Positions 1-10,424 are shown, counted from the stretch's first letter. The stretch: 49,873 nucleotides of DNA from Gnetum montanum (GCA_015680685.1 MNCI01030540.1:361123-410995); one strand, 5' to 3'. The notes: generated by a model from the letters alone, not told the origin. Numbers and translations: made by a program.

Positions 1-1
1 A

Positions 2-2152
2 CAACTCGTAGTACAACCCATAGTGGGGCCTCGCCGATCTCTTAGATTACAAGGGATGAACCCATCATTTAACATTATAACTCAGGAGCAATACGATTTC
101 ATATGCGTAAAAATACAAGCCAACTTAGCCGTAGACCAAACCGAGATGGAGGTTAAGAGACAATACGAACTCTTCTATAGGGGAGGACATGAGTTCATCC
201 CTTCCCCGTATGATATCATCCCTCTCCCAGAGCACTACTCTGAGCTAATCTCACAACTCCTCCTACAAAGAAGTCAGTTTCTAGACCAGTCTCTGGAAAA
301 TCCTCAATTGGAAGAGGAAGATGACTTCGCAGCTCAATCCGAGCATGAAGATTCCCCCTATTGCAACAATATCTTCACTCTCGAAAATACAACCTCCTCA
401 AAATGATGTAGGAGCAACCTTCCTGCCCCAAGTGATCAGGATGTTGCATGTAATACCGGCTTCTACATCCGCTCACTACATACCGCGAATCCCAACCCAA
501 GGAGCATCCTTTACAACTGTAACCCAACAAGTTCAAGGGATTCCTACACAAAGCATGATCGGGCAATGGACAGTGATTGGCGCTCAATCACATCAACCCC
601 CCCACTATAACATACTGCCTTAGACAATCTTACCAGCTAACATCCCTCAAGTATACCCGCAATGACAACAGCAACCCTTTACCTACAATGTGCCACCCTT
701 AGCACCACCCGCTACGAATATTCCGCAAGTGTACCCTCCAACCACACAACTTTCTGCCTTCCAGCCCACTATCCAACAATCTAATCTATATACCATACAA
801 AATCCCCAACCTGCTATCTCACCTAGTGTCCAATATTGGGCTGATGCCAAAAAGCTAATGCACGAGCTCACTGACGAGGTCAAATGCCTCAAAATAGCCC
901 CCGACAGAGACCTGAAGGTAGTGGACTTCTATCACGATGGCCCTATCAGCTCTTTGGTTCCGCCTCTAACATTACCCAAGGGTGTATCCTTACCCACGTT
1001 GAATAAATACAATGGGGAGACAGACCTCAACGCTCACCTCATAACATTTAGACTAGAATGTGCGCTACTTCAGGCATGGCCACATGCCATTCTGCGAGTG
1101 TTTCCCTTGTCCCTCGTAAGGAGAGTACTTGATTGGTATCGGGCCTTGCCACGAAACTCAATATCTTCTTTGGAAGATTTGTTACACCAATTCATCACTA
1201 GATTCAAGTATAACTTGAAGCCTGAAGCAACACTTGATAGCCTCATACGGGTCAAGCAAGCACCCCTTGAACCTATCCAAAAATTCATCCAACGGTGGAG
1301 TGCTGCTCTCAATGAGCTCCATGAGCCGATCCCAGAGATGTATCTCCTCACCATCCTAAAAGGGGCTGTCAACGATTTTGTCAAATCCAAACTATATTAT
1401 CTCAATGCACGCACTTTGAGTCAAGCGTTTGTACAGATAAAGAACATAGAGGAGGTAGCCCAAAACAACCACGATCCTACATATTCAGCCTTTAAGAATC
1501 AACATAGTAAGAAAGATAAAGAAAAGGCTAAACAACTATAGTGATAGTAGTGGAAACACAACAAGAGAATGTGAGACAACAAAGCAAACTTCCTGTTGCC
1601 CCTGCTAATTACGCTAAACCCGCTCCTACGACGGCACTCGAAGCCTCTGCATCACAAAACCCAACACCGGGTCATACGAGAAACTTTGAGAGGAAGGACC
1701 CCTCTCAATATATGCCATTGCCCATGAAGCCATTGCAACTATTCGACCAACTCTTGAAAGCCGGACTGATGAAACATAAACCGTTGTCCCCTACAGCGAT
1801 CCAAAGGCATGATTGGTTCTGTCAACTGGTTCAGAACCCAAGCCTAGTAATGCCAGATGAGCCCCTAGTGCCAAAAGGCTTTAGAATGGACCTTTTTTGT
1901 GATTATCATCAACATAATGGGCATGACACTGATTATTGTTTCACCTTGAAACAAGATATCCAACGGATGATCGATAGAGGTCAAATCACTTTTGATGAAG
2001 CCAACCCGGTCCAACCACAAAACCAGGCCATGGGTGTATATAAATATCCTCTAAATGCTAAAGAAGCACCATATATAATTAACACCATCTACTTCGATAA
2101 CGAACTAGAAATACCTAGCATTAACACTGTACATTCCGATCATGAGCAGTAA
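2..2152 (+). pseudogene. gag: Element 1 gag (N-terminal part, capsid, zinc-knuckle-like motif)
   Basis: Structural protein of the virus-like particle. The N-terminal part (2-406) is open from the window edge, so its start is outside. It matches elements 2 and 3 over EFIP-P-Y and the following Q-L-L block. A Pro/Gln/Thr-rich linker (about 410-800) precedes the capsid-like domain (about 960-1430), with the retrotransposon-gag features LDWYRALP and YNLKPEATLDSL. A CX13C Cys/His motif (CDYHQHNGHDTDYC, about 1900-1942) is followed by a conserved F-LK-DIQRMI helix, as in Tat/Ogre gag. The frame changes twice, near 321-406 and near 1541, and the linker has a stop at 621-623, so this copy is broken by indels as well as stops. 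Confidence 0.82.
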
Positions 2153-2156
2153 ATAC

Positions 2157-2610
2157 CTAAGAAACCATTTGTAGTGCATATTCCTCCCACTATATAAACA
2201 GTTATGCCTCAACCATCATACTGCCCATAGAAACCTTATGTCATCTGAATACCCCCCACCATAGCAACTTCTATCACACCAACACGCAAAAAACCATACG
2301 TGGTGCGTGTACCTCCTGCCACTACTACCGCAAACACACAAACACCTCCTATTCGGCCCGCTCCCTACGTAGTCCAAGTATCACCTACGGTCGCAAAAGC
2401 AGAGGTACAACCTCCAGCTAGGCCAACTCCATATGTCGTTAGGACACCCGAACGTCCTGGTGACCACCAATCCTCCACTTCGCAAACATAGGACAAACCG
2501 ATCCCCTATGTCATCAAAATGCCTAGCCAGCCTAGCACTCAACCGCATGCAACCGTCCAACCATAACCCCGCCCTACTCCATATGTAGTACAAGTTCCAA
2601 AGCAACCTGA
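2157..2610 (+). repeat. Coding repeat of P-Y-V-V type between gag and protease
   Basis: In the gag-pro frame, short blocks of the form (K/R)P-x-PYVV-x-(V/I)PP recur about every 15-25 residues, for example KPFVVHIPP, KPYVVRVPP, APYVVQVSP, TPYVVRTPE, IPYVIKMPS and TPYVVQVPK. The residues between blocks are Pro/Thr/Gln-rich and variable. Element 2 has a shorter version (SFVVCVP, PFVLRVPP; about 26280-26440, minus strand). The frame is broken by several stops. The region links the nucleocapsid-like motif to protease; its role is unknown. A flexible spacer or a set of short binding motifs would both fit. Confidence 0.7.
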
Positions 2611-2746
2611 GGTTCTGAAACCAACTGTACTCCCACACCACACACGAGAACGCCTGGTAGATAGGCTTACATGGGAACACCTAGAGAAGGAATGCCAACA
2701 ACTAGCCTTAGGACCTCCTAAACTTACCCCGCTAAATGTAATACCC

Positions 2747-3604
2747 ATGATACCACCTAACGATAAGTTAGACACACGCTATGAGGGTGAATCATCCGGA
2801 AGGCATGACATGTCTAGATCCATGGCTATGGATACTAATGATAAACCAACTACGCACGAGATAAAACTATTGGGCCTGATGGACCAAATAACTACCGACA
2901 AACATACCACCAACAGTAGAGATTTAGCAACAGCTCTAACACAGGTCACCCAGGCGCTTAAGCAAAAAAACACCTCATTAAGCTTATACAACCTGGTGTT
3001 AACCTCTCAAACCCATTGTGAAGCTCTAGTGCGCATGTTGACATCTATTCCAGTAAGCGAAGACTTACCCCCAAATGAACCTTTGATTCATGCGGTCATG
3101 TATTCGCTGCAAGGATCGACTCTTAAACCACTCGGTTTCCATAATGACAACATCAAAATGGACAAGAAAATGGGAGAAGTGACAACCGCACCCATGTTCA
3201 TAACAATACGAATAAATCAATTTAAGATACATAGGGTGCATGTAGATGATGGAGCCGCTACAAATGTAGTACCCTATCCCATCGTCGAACAATTGGGGCT
3301 TACGGAGCTAATTAGACCAACTGCCACCACGTGTTTGAAGTTGTTTAGTAGATCACGCGTAATAGTCAAAGGCACCGTGACTTTGAATTTTATAGTAGGG
3401 GGTCAATTCCCCACATCTGCCAACTTTGTGATCATCGATGAAATGCCAGGGTTCAACCTAATATTGGGAAGGCCCTGGTTAGCCCAACTGAAAGCAGTCT
3501 CTTCCCCCATACACCNTCGACCATTTTTGATTGTGGCTAGTTTTATGTCATTGTGGACATNAGGGAGGCTGTTACACCTACCATCTCATCATATACAGAT
3601 ATAG
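2747..3604 (+). pseudogene. pro: Element 1 aspartic protease (PRO), end corrupted
   Basis: Retroviral-type aspartic protease that would process the polyprotein. The active-site loop reads VHVDDGAATNVVP (about 3236-3274), and the flap and closing strand end in FNLILGRPWLA (about 3451-3484), the usual end block of Tat/Ogre protease. Upstream (2750-3180) is a conserved pre-protease part with ALTQVTQALKQKNTSLSLY, also present in element 2 (TQVKQALKQKNTMLSLY). The frame is that of gag. The last 90 bases are not original: they contain the N-flanked foreign patch at 3516-3561 and then a degraded copy of the downstream linker. The undamaged version of this end is in the second tandem copy (4338-4800). 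Confidence 0.82.
3516..3561. other. N-flanked 44-base inverted patch, probable assembly error
   Basis: Single N characters stand at 3516 and 3561. The 44 bases between them are the reverse complement of 3976-4019, with one mismatch by my count. At the same place in the second tandem copy there is ordinary protease-linker coding sequence of about the same length. The patch therefore replaces about 45 bases of real sequence. Confidence 0.8.
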
Positions 3605-3950
3605 ATCAAGGCTCATAAGTTAAGCTCGAAGAGCCTAAACAAGAGGATACAAATGAACAACAAAGATGTACGCAACTAGTAGGTGATAATCTCTTAGACA
3701 CAAAGAAAAATTTACCCACCACAAAAACACTCGGGCCCGAAATTGTACAACAAACGTAGAAACTACAGTACATGCAGAAGCGCCGGAAAGCACCAACGCG
3801 GGAACTATTCCATTAGATGTCCCTTGGGCTGAATTACCATTCAACATGATCAACGAAGGAGACGCTGAATATAGAATCATACCCATTAATGCTACTCCTA
3901 ACATTAAAATGAGAAAAATTTAAAAATTACTAAACCAATAAACAACATTC

Positions 3951-4130
3951 AAGTCCGGAATTACGTTAAACTATCATGTCCACAATGACATAAAACTAGC
4001 CACAATAAAAAATGGTCGATCTACCAAGAAATCCACCCATGTCACTTGAAACTTCCCTTGTTTACGCATGGCCCAAAATGGCCTTAAACTAGTGCATGTG
4101 GCCCGAAATGGCCTTAAACTAGACCATCTA
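3951..4130 (+). repeat. Stem-tail repeat array, copy 1 of the tandem duplication
   Basis: Short units have two complementary arms around a loop, followed by TTAAACTAG or a variant. Examples are GTC-CACAAT-GAC then ATAAAACTAG, and GGCC-CGAAAT-GGCC then TTAAACTAG. The array lies after the gag-pro frame and before the 3' end of the antisense gene. Confidence 0.75.
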
Positions 4131-4337
4131 CCTACACTTTTTTTTCTCACAAATTCTAGTTCATTGTTCGAATTTACGCTTGCATTGTTATGTTATCAAT
4201 AACAGTCTTCGCAGTTATCCTTCACTTATAATTACATTCCTACTTACATTCCCACTTTGTGCATTACACTTAAACTACAAAACAAACCAAAACATTTTAC
4301 ATTGTTGTGTCATGTTTACATTTAAACTCAAAATCCA

Positions 4338-4800
4338 ACTGAAAGCAGTCTCTTCCCCCATACACCAAGAGATTCACCTACCTTACGAAGGTGGTGAAAT
4401 CATTATACACTGGGAGGCTGCTACACCTACCATCTCATCGTATATAAATACAGACCAAGGCTCAGAGGTTAAGCTCGAAGAGCCTAAACAAGATGATACA
4501 AATGAACAACAAAGATGTACGCAACCAGTAGGCGATAATCTCTTAGAAACAGAGAAAAATTTACCCACCATAGAAACACCCAGGCCCGAAATTGTACAAC
4601 AAACTACAAAAAACGTAGAGACTATAGTACATGCAGAAACACCAGAAAGCACCAACGCAGGAATTGTTCCATCAGACGTCCCTTGGGACAAATTACCATT
4701 CAACGTGATCAGTGAAGGAGATGCTAAATATAGAATCATACCCGTTAACGCTACTCCTAATGTTAAGATGAGGAAAATCAAAAAATTACTAAGCCAATAA
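4338..4800 (+). pseudogene. Second copy of the protease end and acidic linker
   Basis: This open stretch begins with LKAVSSPIHQEIHLPYEGGE, the normal continuation of the ILGRPW block in Tat protease, and continues as an acidic Glu/Asp/Thr-rich tail ending KMRKIKKLLSQ before a TAA at 4798-4800. It shows what copy 1 looked like before it was damaged. It has no protease active site of its own because the tandem duplication began after it. In element 2 the corresponding segment lies at about 24900-25330 on the minus strand. Whether the frame once continued by splicing into pol is unknown. Confidence 0.7.
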
Positions 4801-4810
4801 ATGACATTTA

Positions 4811-4990
4811 AGTCCGGAATGACGTTAAACTATCACGTCCGCAACAACATAAAACTAGCCACGATCAGAAATGGTTAGTCTACCAAGAAATCCACCCGTG
4901 TCACTTGAAACTTCTCTTATTTACGTATGGCCCGAAATGGCCTTAAAAACTAGTGCATGTGGCCCAAAATGGCCTTAAACGAGACCACCA
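4811..4990 (+). repeat. Stem-tail repeat array, copy 2 of the tandem duplication
   Basis: The same organisation as 3951-4130: GTC-CGGAAT-GAC then GTTAAACTATC, followed by GGCC-CGAAAT-GGCC and GGCC-CAAAAT-GGCC units with TTAAA tails. It is the array nearest the 3' end of the antisense gene. From 5000 to 5358 I see only A/T-rich sequence and no gene. Confidence 0.75.
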
Positions 4991-5555
4991 TACCTACACT
5001 TTGTTTTTCTTGCAAATTCTAGTTCATTGTACGAATTTACACTTGCATTGTCATGTTATCAATAACAGTCTTCGCAATTTTCCTTTGCTTATAATTACAT
5101 TCCTACTTACATTCCCACTTCATGCATTACACTTAAACTACAAAACAAACCAAAACATTTTACATTGGCGTGTCGTGTTTACATTTAAACTCAAAATCCA
5201 CAACAAAAAAATATGTAGAAATATATATATACATGTAGTGATATACAGTTAGACAAGTACAACAGTTAATTGATTCTATTCATCCATTCAATACAACTCA
5301 AAACATTCAATTTACGATGCACATAAAAATATGAGTCAGGGTAATTTCAAAGTCAAAATTAAACATCATGGATGGGAGGGTTGTCCCCTTCAGGCCCGCC
5401 AGCACCATGAGTCCCCACTCCGCTGGGACCACCTTCTTGGACATCGTCGTTGCCTCAACCCTACAAAACGCAAAAGAAAAAATCAACACAAGAACAAAAA
5501 AGAAAACTCCCAAACATTACTCAACGAATGAATTTCATGGTAACAAAATGCTTAC

Positions 5556-6339
5556 CATAGGGGACCCCCCTAAACCAAATTCCAGTCGACGTAGAATTTC
5601 CTCCTCTGAGACGCTAGCCTAGTCAATCCCATCAAGGCCTAGATCGATGTTCACCAAGGCTTTCCCCTTGTCAACTGCCAACCATGTACGACGTTTTAAG
5701 GGAAATTCACCCACAAAGACCTCCCCAGAAGCGGTCATAATTACCCTCATGGACGATTCCATCTCAACAGTTGTATTCTTAGCAAAGGTATCAAATGCAG
5801 AACATGGACCCAGACCCTCTACAAACATTTCAAGCTGACACTTTTCTATGGATACTTCCTTCAATGATTTCTTGTAATGATGCTTGTGGTTCTTCTCATC
5901 CTGACCCCACTTACGCACCTTGGAAGCGAAAGCCTTCCAATCCTGGCACTTGAGGTTCAGTAGATCTATCTGGGCCTTACGCTCTACTAGTTTCTGAGTC
6001 AGTGATGCATGGCGATTTGGTAGGTTCCAATATCTAGTATAAGTGATCTCGGAAGTTTGCCAAGAACGATCACTAGTTAGTCTAGCCGAGGCGAACTCAT
6101 ATCGAGCCTTGAGATCATCATGTTCAACTGATAACTTGGAAACCTCTTTTTCCTTTGCCTAGATTTACAACCATAGTTATTCAATAGAACGCCTACAGGT
6201 CCAAAGCGATTTGGCGTTATGCACAAGACCTTCCGCCACCTCATCATAGACCGACCTTGGTATCTATTCAACTTCTGGCGGTAGTGCAGGCAAACTTTCA
6301 ATACTAACGGTCTCAGAAGAATCTCACTTTAGCTTGGCT
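5556..6339 (-). pseudogene. Antisense gene, coiled-coil exon (element 1)
   Basis: This is the best conserved exon of the antisense gene. Matched pairs (element 1 / element 2) in order are LPALPPEV / LPTFPPEV, YDEVAEGLVHNAKSLW / YDEAIKCTLHSTHSLW, ITYTRYWN / IDYARYWT, DWKAFASKV / DWKDYNARV and KNHKHHYK / KNHKHMYK, ending in SEEEILRRLEFGL / TEEEVWHHLGLGL. The stretch around AKEKEVSKLSVEHDDLKARY has a heptad-like pattern and is probably a coiled coil. The borders are an AG acceptor before 6339 and a GT donor after 5556. A few stops are present. Confidence 0.7.
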
Positions 6340-6635
6340 CTTACACACACGAAAAGAACAGACATTAAATATTAGATGGCAAAAAAGGGGTGTGAAACTC
6401 GAAAGCTACAAAATGCTTGAGACATTTGTACCTATTTCAGGGTGGGATTGCTGAATACGTTCAACCACCTAATCGACGATACTGGTCACAAAATCCATTT
6501 TACTCGGCATCTCGGTCTAAGTAAATGGTTCATGAGTACGAGATGGATTAGCCTCCGCGGTCAGTTTAGGGGGAGCCACTTTCATGGGCACTTCCAACCG
6601 CATCGTGGGAATCGTCCTAGTTTCAATATCTTCTT

Positions 6636-6988
6636 CTGGAAGTGATAAAAACGTAAAATTAAAACATCACATGATGGAAACAACGATTCACAAAGCAACG
6701 CAATAAAACAAAAGTGAATATACCGTGTTCTCTGTCCCCTTCTCGGTTTGGAGGATCACCAAGGTCCAATCTTCCCTTAAGGAAGCTATTGAACATTTTA
6801 TCAACACCATCCTGGTCATCGATCAATTCTGTCTCCGTGGTGTCTTCCGCTAGCTCTTCTGTCCCTTCCACCTGATCTTTGCTGACCTCTTCCTCCTCAA
6901 TTATTAAGTCCGTTGGAACTTCCTCCTCCTCGATAATGGTTTCTAGCTCCTGTCTCCTCACTTCCCGAGTCAAGTTTGAAGACATTAG
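6636..6988 (-). pseudogene. Antisense gene, acidic exon and following intron (element 1)
   Basis: Exon about 6988-6724 encodes a Glu-rich segment (IIEEEEVP, IIEEEEVSKD) ending GRLDLGDPPNREG. Element 2 has an acidic segment at the same place ending in MSMGDPPIITPEG. The intron 6723-6636 has a GT donor and a CAG acceptor with a pyrimidine-rich run. The exon start (AG before 6988) is the least certain border. Confidence 0.55.
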
Positions 6989-7065
6989 CTTCATGTAAGC
7001 GGTCAAAACGAAAAAAATGAATAAGACGAAAATGACAATACAATAAGTGCACCAAGCTTACTTAC

Positions 7066-8113
7066 CTCGAACAAGAATTTTGAATCATATTCGCTTCACC
7101 CTTGGCTCTTCCATAGTTGAGGCCACTTCTTTAGGGCGTTCATGCTTCGGAATCTTCGATTTGGCTTTCCCGATGGTCTCCTTGATGACCCGTTCAGCTC
7201 TCTTTATAGTGTAGGGCACATTGTTTGGTTCCAACCCCACACTTTCACATGTATAGATTGAAGTACTAGATGACCCCTCTATCGTGATGGACACAGATTC
7301 ATCAATCCCCTCGAGTGCATCTTAAGACTCAGCTATCTCAAACAAATGGTTAATCCACAGGCGAGATAATTGAGTATGATCCCATAGAACATATTTATTA
7401 TCTGCACGAACCACTAAAAACTCGGCCAAGCAACATAGATAACCTGCGAAGAATGCGAATGTAAAATGGGACTACGCCTCAACGTTTGAACACAATCTCA
7501 CTATCTCCCTATGGAAACCCGACAACAAAAATTGGGCCCAATTATAATGCATTTTGGTCTCTAAAATGGTTCGCATGATGTGCACGGCTTCCACCCCAAG
7601 ACTCTTCACTTAGGATAGGGATTTAGGAAACACCTGTGCCCTAAACAAGCGATATAATTCATTAACTTCCACCACCTTTGATATCCCCTGCATAGGGAAT
7701 CCCTTAGAGCCCTTGACAATGTCCAACCAATCTTCTAGCTCACGCACCACATGGAGCTCTTTCTACGCCCTATCCAAAACCACATTCACGCCATCTATCG
7801 GTAAACTGAAGAGGTTTGAAAAGAACTCAGCTGATAGATGGAAAACTATTTTGACACCCTTAATACGAGTGCTGTAGTAGGTGATAGAGTTGTCAAACGA
7901 ATCAACAATTCCAATCATTTCAGCTATGGAGACATCAAGGCTCGGGGTTGTAAATAACCCCATGAGGCTAGCATCATCCAAACAATAGACAATAGATGGT
8001 GGGACACTAGTACGCAACCATCGCTGTGCCTTGCTGATCTCCCCAAACTTCATCGACAAGGTACTCTCAGTTTGCCCTGTCGTAACAGGGTCTTCGCTGG
8101 GGGGGGACATTAA
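7066..8113 (-). pseudogene. Antisense gene, large middle exon (element 1)
   Basis: One long frame with several stops. It aligns with element 2 over DSFDNSITYYSTRIKGVKIV (element 2: DSFSKKEDHFCTRVHGV), LYRLFRAQVFP (IYPIFCARAFP), HYNWAQFL (CYNWARHL) and AEFLVVRADN (IEFLVLRENG). The pattern of a loop with I-x-G-x-x-(V/I), a P-x-D/E-G, then a helical half with NWA resembles the putative plant transposon protein domains found in many plant repeat-encoded proteins; this family link is from memory and not certain. The exon ends at a GT donor (intron from 7065). Confidence 0.6.
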
Positions 8114-8196
8114 CTGTAAACATAAACCATAACACCAGTATGACCACCAGCAACTAAACAAACACACTAAGACATCTAGGAAATATCATCACTTAC

Positions 8197-8461
8197 CTTC
8201 AGTCGTGGATTTCGAGGTGCTAGAACCCAAGTTAGCATCACGAGGGAAAACTGGTCCATTACGTGACCAATCTCCATGCAGCCACCCTTGAGCCGTGCAT
8301 TGTGCAAACGCCCTAGAAAATCGTTTATGGAAATGAACAATGGCTCCCTTGGTCTGAGCTAATACAGCTCCACAGAGGGTGGGACCCACCATGAAGGTCT
8401 CTAAAGCGGTATGAGCTAGTGCAAGCCCTTCATCATTGATGCATATCTCATCTTTATCAAC
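8197..8461 (-). pseudogene. Antisense gene, third exon (element 1)
   Basis: Bounded by a CCAG acceptor (intron 8544-8462) and a GTAAGT donor (intron 8196-8114 ending TTTACAG). It encodes INDEGLALAHTALETF and then a basic, aromatic stretch ending LHGDWSRNG. The element 2 counterpart (19676-19950) reads INENGLHSYRDVLALAQMAL and then KESDWFDRD. The family is not recognised. Confidence 0.55.
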
Positions 8462-8544
8462 CTGGGGCCAGCAAAAGAATGATCATCAGAACAAGAGCAA
8501 ATACTAAACGACAAAAATAGAAACGACAAACTAAACGACCTTAC

Positions 8545-8993
8545 CTCTCTACCCTGTACACCGTGCCCGGAGAGTTCTGAAATAATGTGTGTGCACGCGC
8601 AGCTAGAAACAAGGTGTTATTGAGATAATGAGGCCCACGTGGCAATAAGTCCCACACGTGCGATAATGGATGAGTAGATCTAGGACCTCCAGAGGGACCT
8701 TCCTCAATCGTAAGAGGTCCCTCATCAATATCCACCATGAAAACCATGACACCATCCAAAAAGCCTGGTAACATTGCTTCAAGCAAGCTCCACGCCACTT
8801 GTTCGCTTAGGTGTGACCATATCACTACCTTGAATCTGTCTAGGATGAAAGCAAGGAATTCATAGGCCCCTTCCCTGAACCATACCCCATTGTTATCAAT
8901 AGTCAGATTAGGCGCAGGTTCATCGGTATCAAGGGGCCCAAACCATGCCAATACCCCAACCAGTTCAACCACCAGGAGGAAAGGCTCAGCATC
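8545..8993 (-). pseudogene. Antisense gene, exon with degenerate FCP1/HAD phosphatase-like domain
   Basis: The exon reads in order: FLLVVELVGVLAWFG (place of the LDLNG catalytic loop), VWFREGAYEFLAFILDRFKV then VIWS (place of RP-x-x-x-FL--F-x-x-F-V-VWSS), and NNTLFLAARAHTLFQNSP (place of NTLL-DDSPYK-L-NP). The order and spacing fit plant FCP1/SCP-type HAD phosphatases. Both key acidic sites are lost: the catalytic Asp region reads VELVG, and the DDSPYK site reads AARAHT. It would therefore not be a phosphatase. In element 2 only the last part is seen (TLCLLHATWEHASK, before the first shared intron). The assignment rests on motif order seen by eye and needs a profile search. Confidence 0.5.
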
Positions 8994-9095
8994 CTTGCAA
9001 ATAACCAGAATTCCATGACAAATCAGCTATACACCAAAATGAAATAGAGAAACAAAATTCCACATTGAAAGCTAATACTGCGAAAAAAATAAAAA

Positions 9096-9790
9096 CTATT
9101 TATACTTGGTGTATACGCTATCAAAAAACTATTTACACTCGGTGTATATGTTGTCAAAAAACTGCTTACACTCGGCGTATACGCTCCAAAAATCATTTAC
9201 GCCCAGCGTACATATCCTGTATGCTGCGAAAACTGTTTACGCCCAGTGTACAGATCTTGTACACTACAAAAACTATTTACGCTCGATGTACAGATCCTGT
9301 ACGCTGCGAAAACTATTTACGCTCAGCGTGCAAACCCTGCACACTACCCAAAATCATTTACGCCCAGCGTGCAGACCTTGTATGCTGCAAAAACTATTTA
9401 CACCCAGCGTACAAATCCTGTACGCTGTGAAAACTATTTACGCTCAGCGTGCAGACTCTGCACACTGCCAAAATCGTTTACGCCCAGTGTGTAGACCCTG
9501 TACGCTGCGAAGCTCGTCTACGCTCAGCGTACAGATCCTGTACGGTATGAGAACTATCTACGCTCAACGTACAGATCCTGTACACTATGAGAACTATCTA
9601 CGCTCAGTGTACAGACCATTTATGCTGTGAATCTACGCTCAGTGTACAGACCATTTACGATGCAAATCTACGCTCAGCGTACAGACCCTTTACGCTGGGT
9701 AATCTACGCTCAGCGTATAGACCCTTTACGCTACCAAAACTATCTACGCTAAGCATACAGACCCTGTACGTTGCGAAGACTGTCTATGCC
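9096..9790. repeat. Minisatellite, about 40 bp unit, roughly 18 copies
   Basis: A typical unit is ACTATTTACGCTCAGCGTAC then AGATCCTGTACGCTGCGAAA, about 40 bp. The first three units (9096-9190) are shorter, about 31 bp. Each unit contains an imperfect inverted pair (AGCGTACAG against CTGTACGCT). On the minus strand it lies between a possible first exon (ending 9842) and the FCP1-like exon (starting 8993), so it would be inside intron 1 of the antisense gene. Open frames across it are by-products of the repeat. Confidence 0.9.
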
Positions 9791-9989
9791 AGATAACAAG
9801 TACAAATAAAAACAATTAACAGAGGTAAGATTAGAGTCTACCTGTGTGTCAATCCAGGCCATGATGGAATCCTAGGCCTAGGCAAACACTACAGCATGGC
9901 CTCACTTCCCTCCATGAAAGTTAAGTTGAGCCCCTTCCTCCCTTAGCCTTCTACCTTCTTGCCCTTGACCATTCTAGCGTCCTATATGC

Positions 9990-10150
9990 TAATCACTCAC
10001 GGTTACGCTAGGGTTTGAGCTTCTACGCTTACGCTGGGGTTTGAGCCTCTACGCTCACACTGGGGCTTGGTGCTTTACGCTTACATTGTGACTTAGGTTT
10101 AAGCTCATGCTCTGGTTTGATTCAGGTTCATGCTGCCTCTGACAACTGAC
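9990..10150. repeat. Short degenerate tandem repeat with TACGCT words
   Basis: Four to five units of about 30 bp of the form CTACGCT-x-ACGCTGGGGTTTGAGC, the later ones strongly diverged. It sits just downstream of the antisense TATA box, so it would be in the 5' leader of the antisense gene. From 10170 to 10420 there is only A/T-rich sequence. Confidence 0.65.
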
Positions 10151-10160
10151 AGCCTTATGC

Positions 10161-10168
10161 TATATATA
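10161..10168 (-). promoter_or_regulatory. TATA box, proposed antisense promoter of element 1
   Basis: TATATATA in a small palindrome (GCTATATATAGC) about 300 bases upstream of the proposed antisense start codon at 9862-9860. The homologous gene in element 2 has a TATA box at a comparable place (19230). The motif is common in A/T-rich DNA, so the support comes from the shared position. Confidence 0.5.
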
Positions 10169-10424
10169 GCGTCGAGTTGACCCCACAGCCACCGCCGCTA
10201 CCTTTGATTTTTTTTAAATATTTTTAATATTTTATTAATTTTAATTAAAAATTATTTAAATTACAAAGCATGAGGAATATGTAAAACAAAATGACGAGAT
10301 AATGAACAATGCCACATACCGTATTCCTTGGTAAACCAACTTCGGATGCCCACACTGAACATTTTGGCGCAAACTCTCCGGTACAAATTATACGACAACT
10401 AGGCATCGTCAAATCATATTAAAC

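Larger units (their letters stand above)
3487..5200 (+). repeat. Two-copy direct tandem duplication, about 850 bp unit
   Basis: Copy 1 is 3487-4337 and copy 2 is 4338-5200. Both begin with CTGAAAGCAGTCTCTTCCCC just after or within the protease end, run through the acidic linker, a stem-tail repeat array and an A/T-rich stretch, and end in TTTAAACTCAAAATCCA. The junction shares a few bases (CCAACTG), consistent with unequal exchange or slippage. The copies differ at many positions, so the duplication is not recent, or decay was fast. Confidence 0.85.
5359..9862 (-). pseudogene. Antisense multi-exon gene of element 1
   Basis: This gene reads against the element and fills the PRO-RT interval. 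Proposed exons on the minus strand are 9862-9842 (weak), 8993-8545, 8461-8197, 8113-7066, about 6988-6724, 6635-6432, 6339-5556 and 5460-5359. The proposed introns have GT-AG borders, for example 8196-8114, 6723-6636, 6431-6340 and 5555-5461. The protein has a degenerate FCP1/HAD-like part, a middle part resembling plant transposon-associated proteins, a Glu/Asp-rich part, a predicted coiled coil and an Asp/Gly-rich tail. Element 2 carries a homologous gene with the same six inner introns. Several in-frame stops (for example near 7763) break this copy. Function is unknown. An origin by capture of a host gene is an inference. Confidence 0.72.

Noticed and set aside
5307-5513. Minus-strand frame starting with a hydrophobic FFFVLVLIFSFAF stretch
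   Set aside because: The hydrophobic part is the pyrimidine-rich end of the last antisense intron (5555-5461); the coding part is the last exon in a different frame.
9065-9796. Several overlapping open frames rich in Tyr, Arg, Cys and Thr
   Set aside because: They are translations of the 40 bp minisatellite in three frames; the lack of stops comes from the repeat unit.
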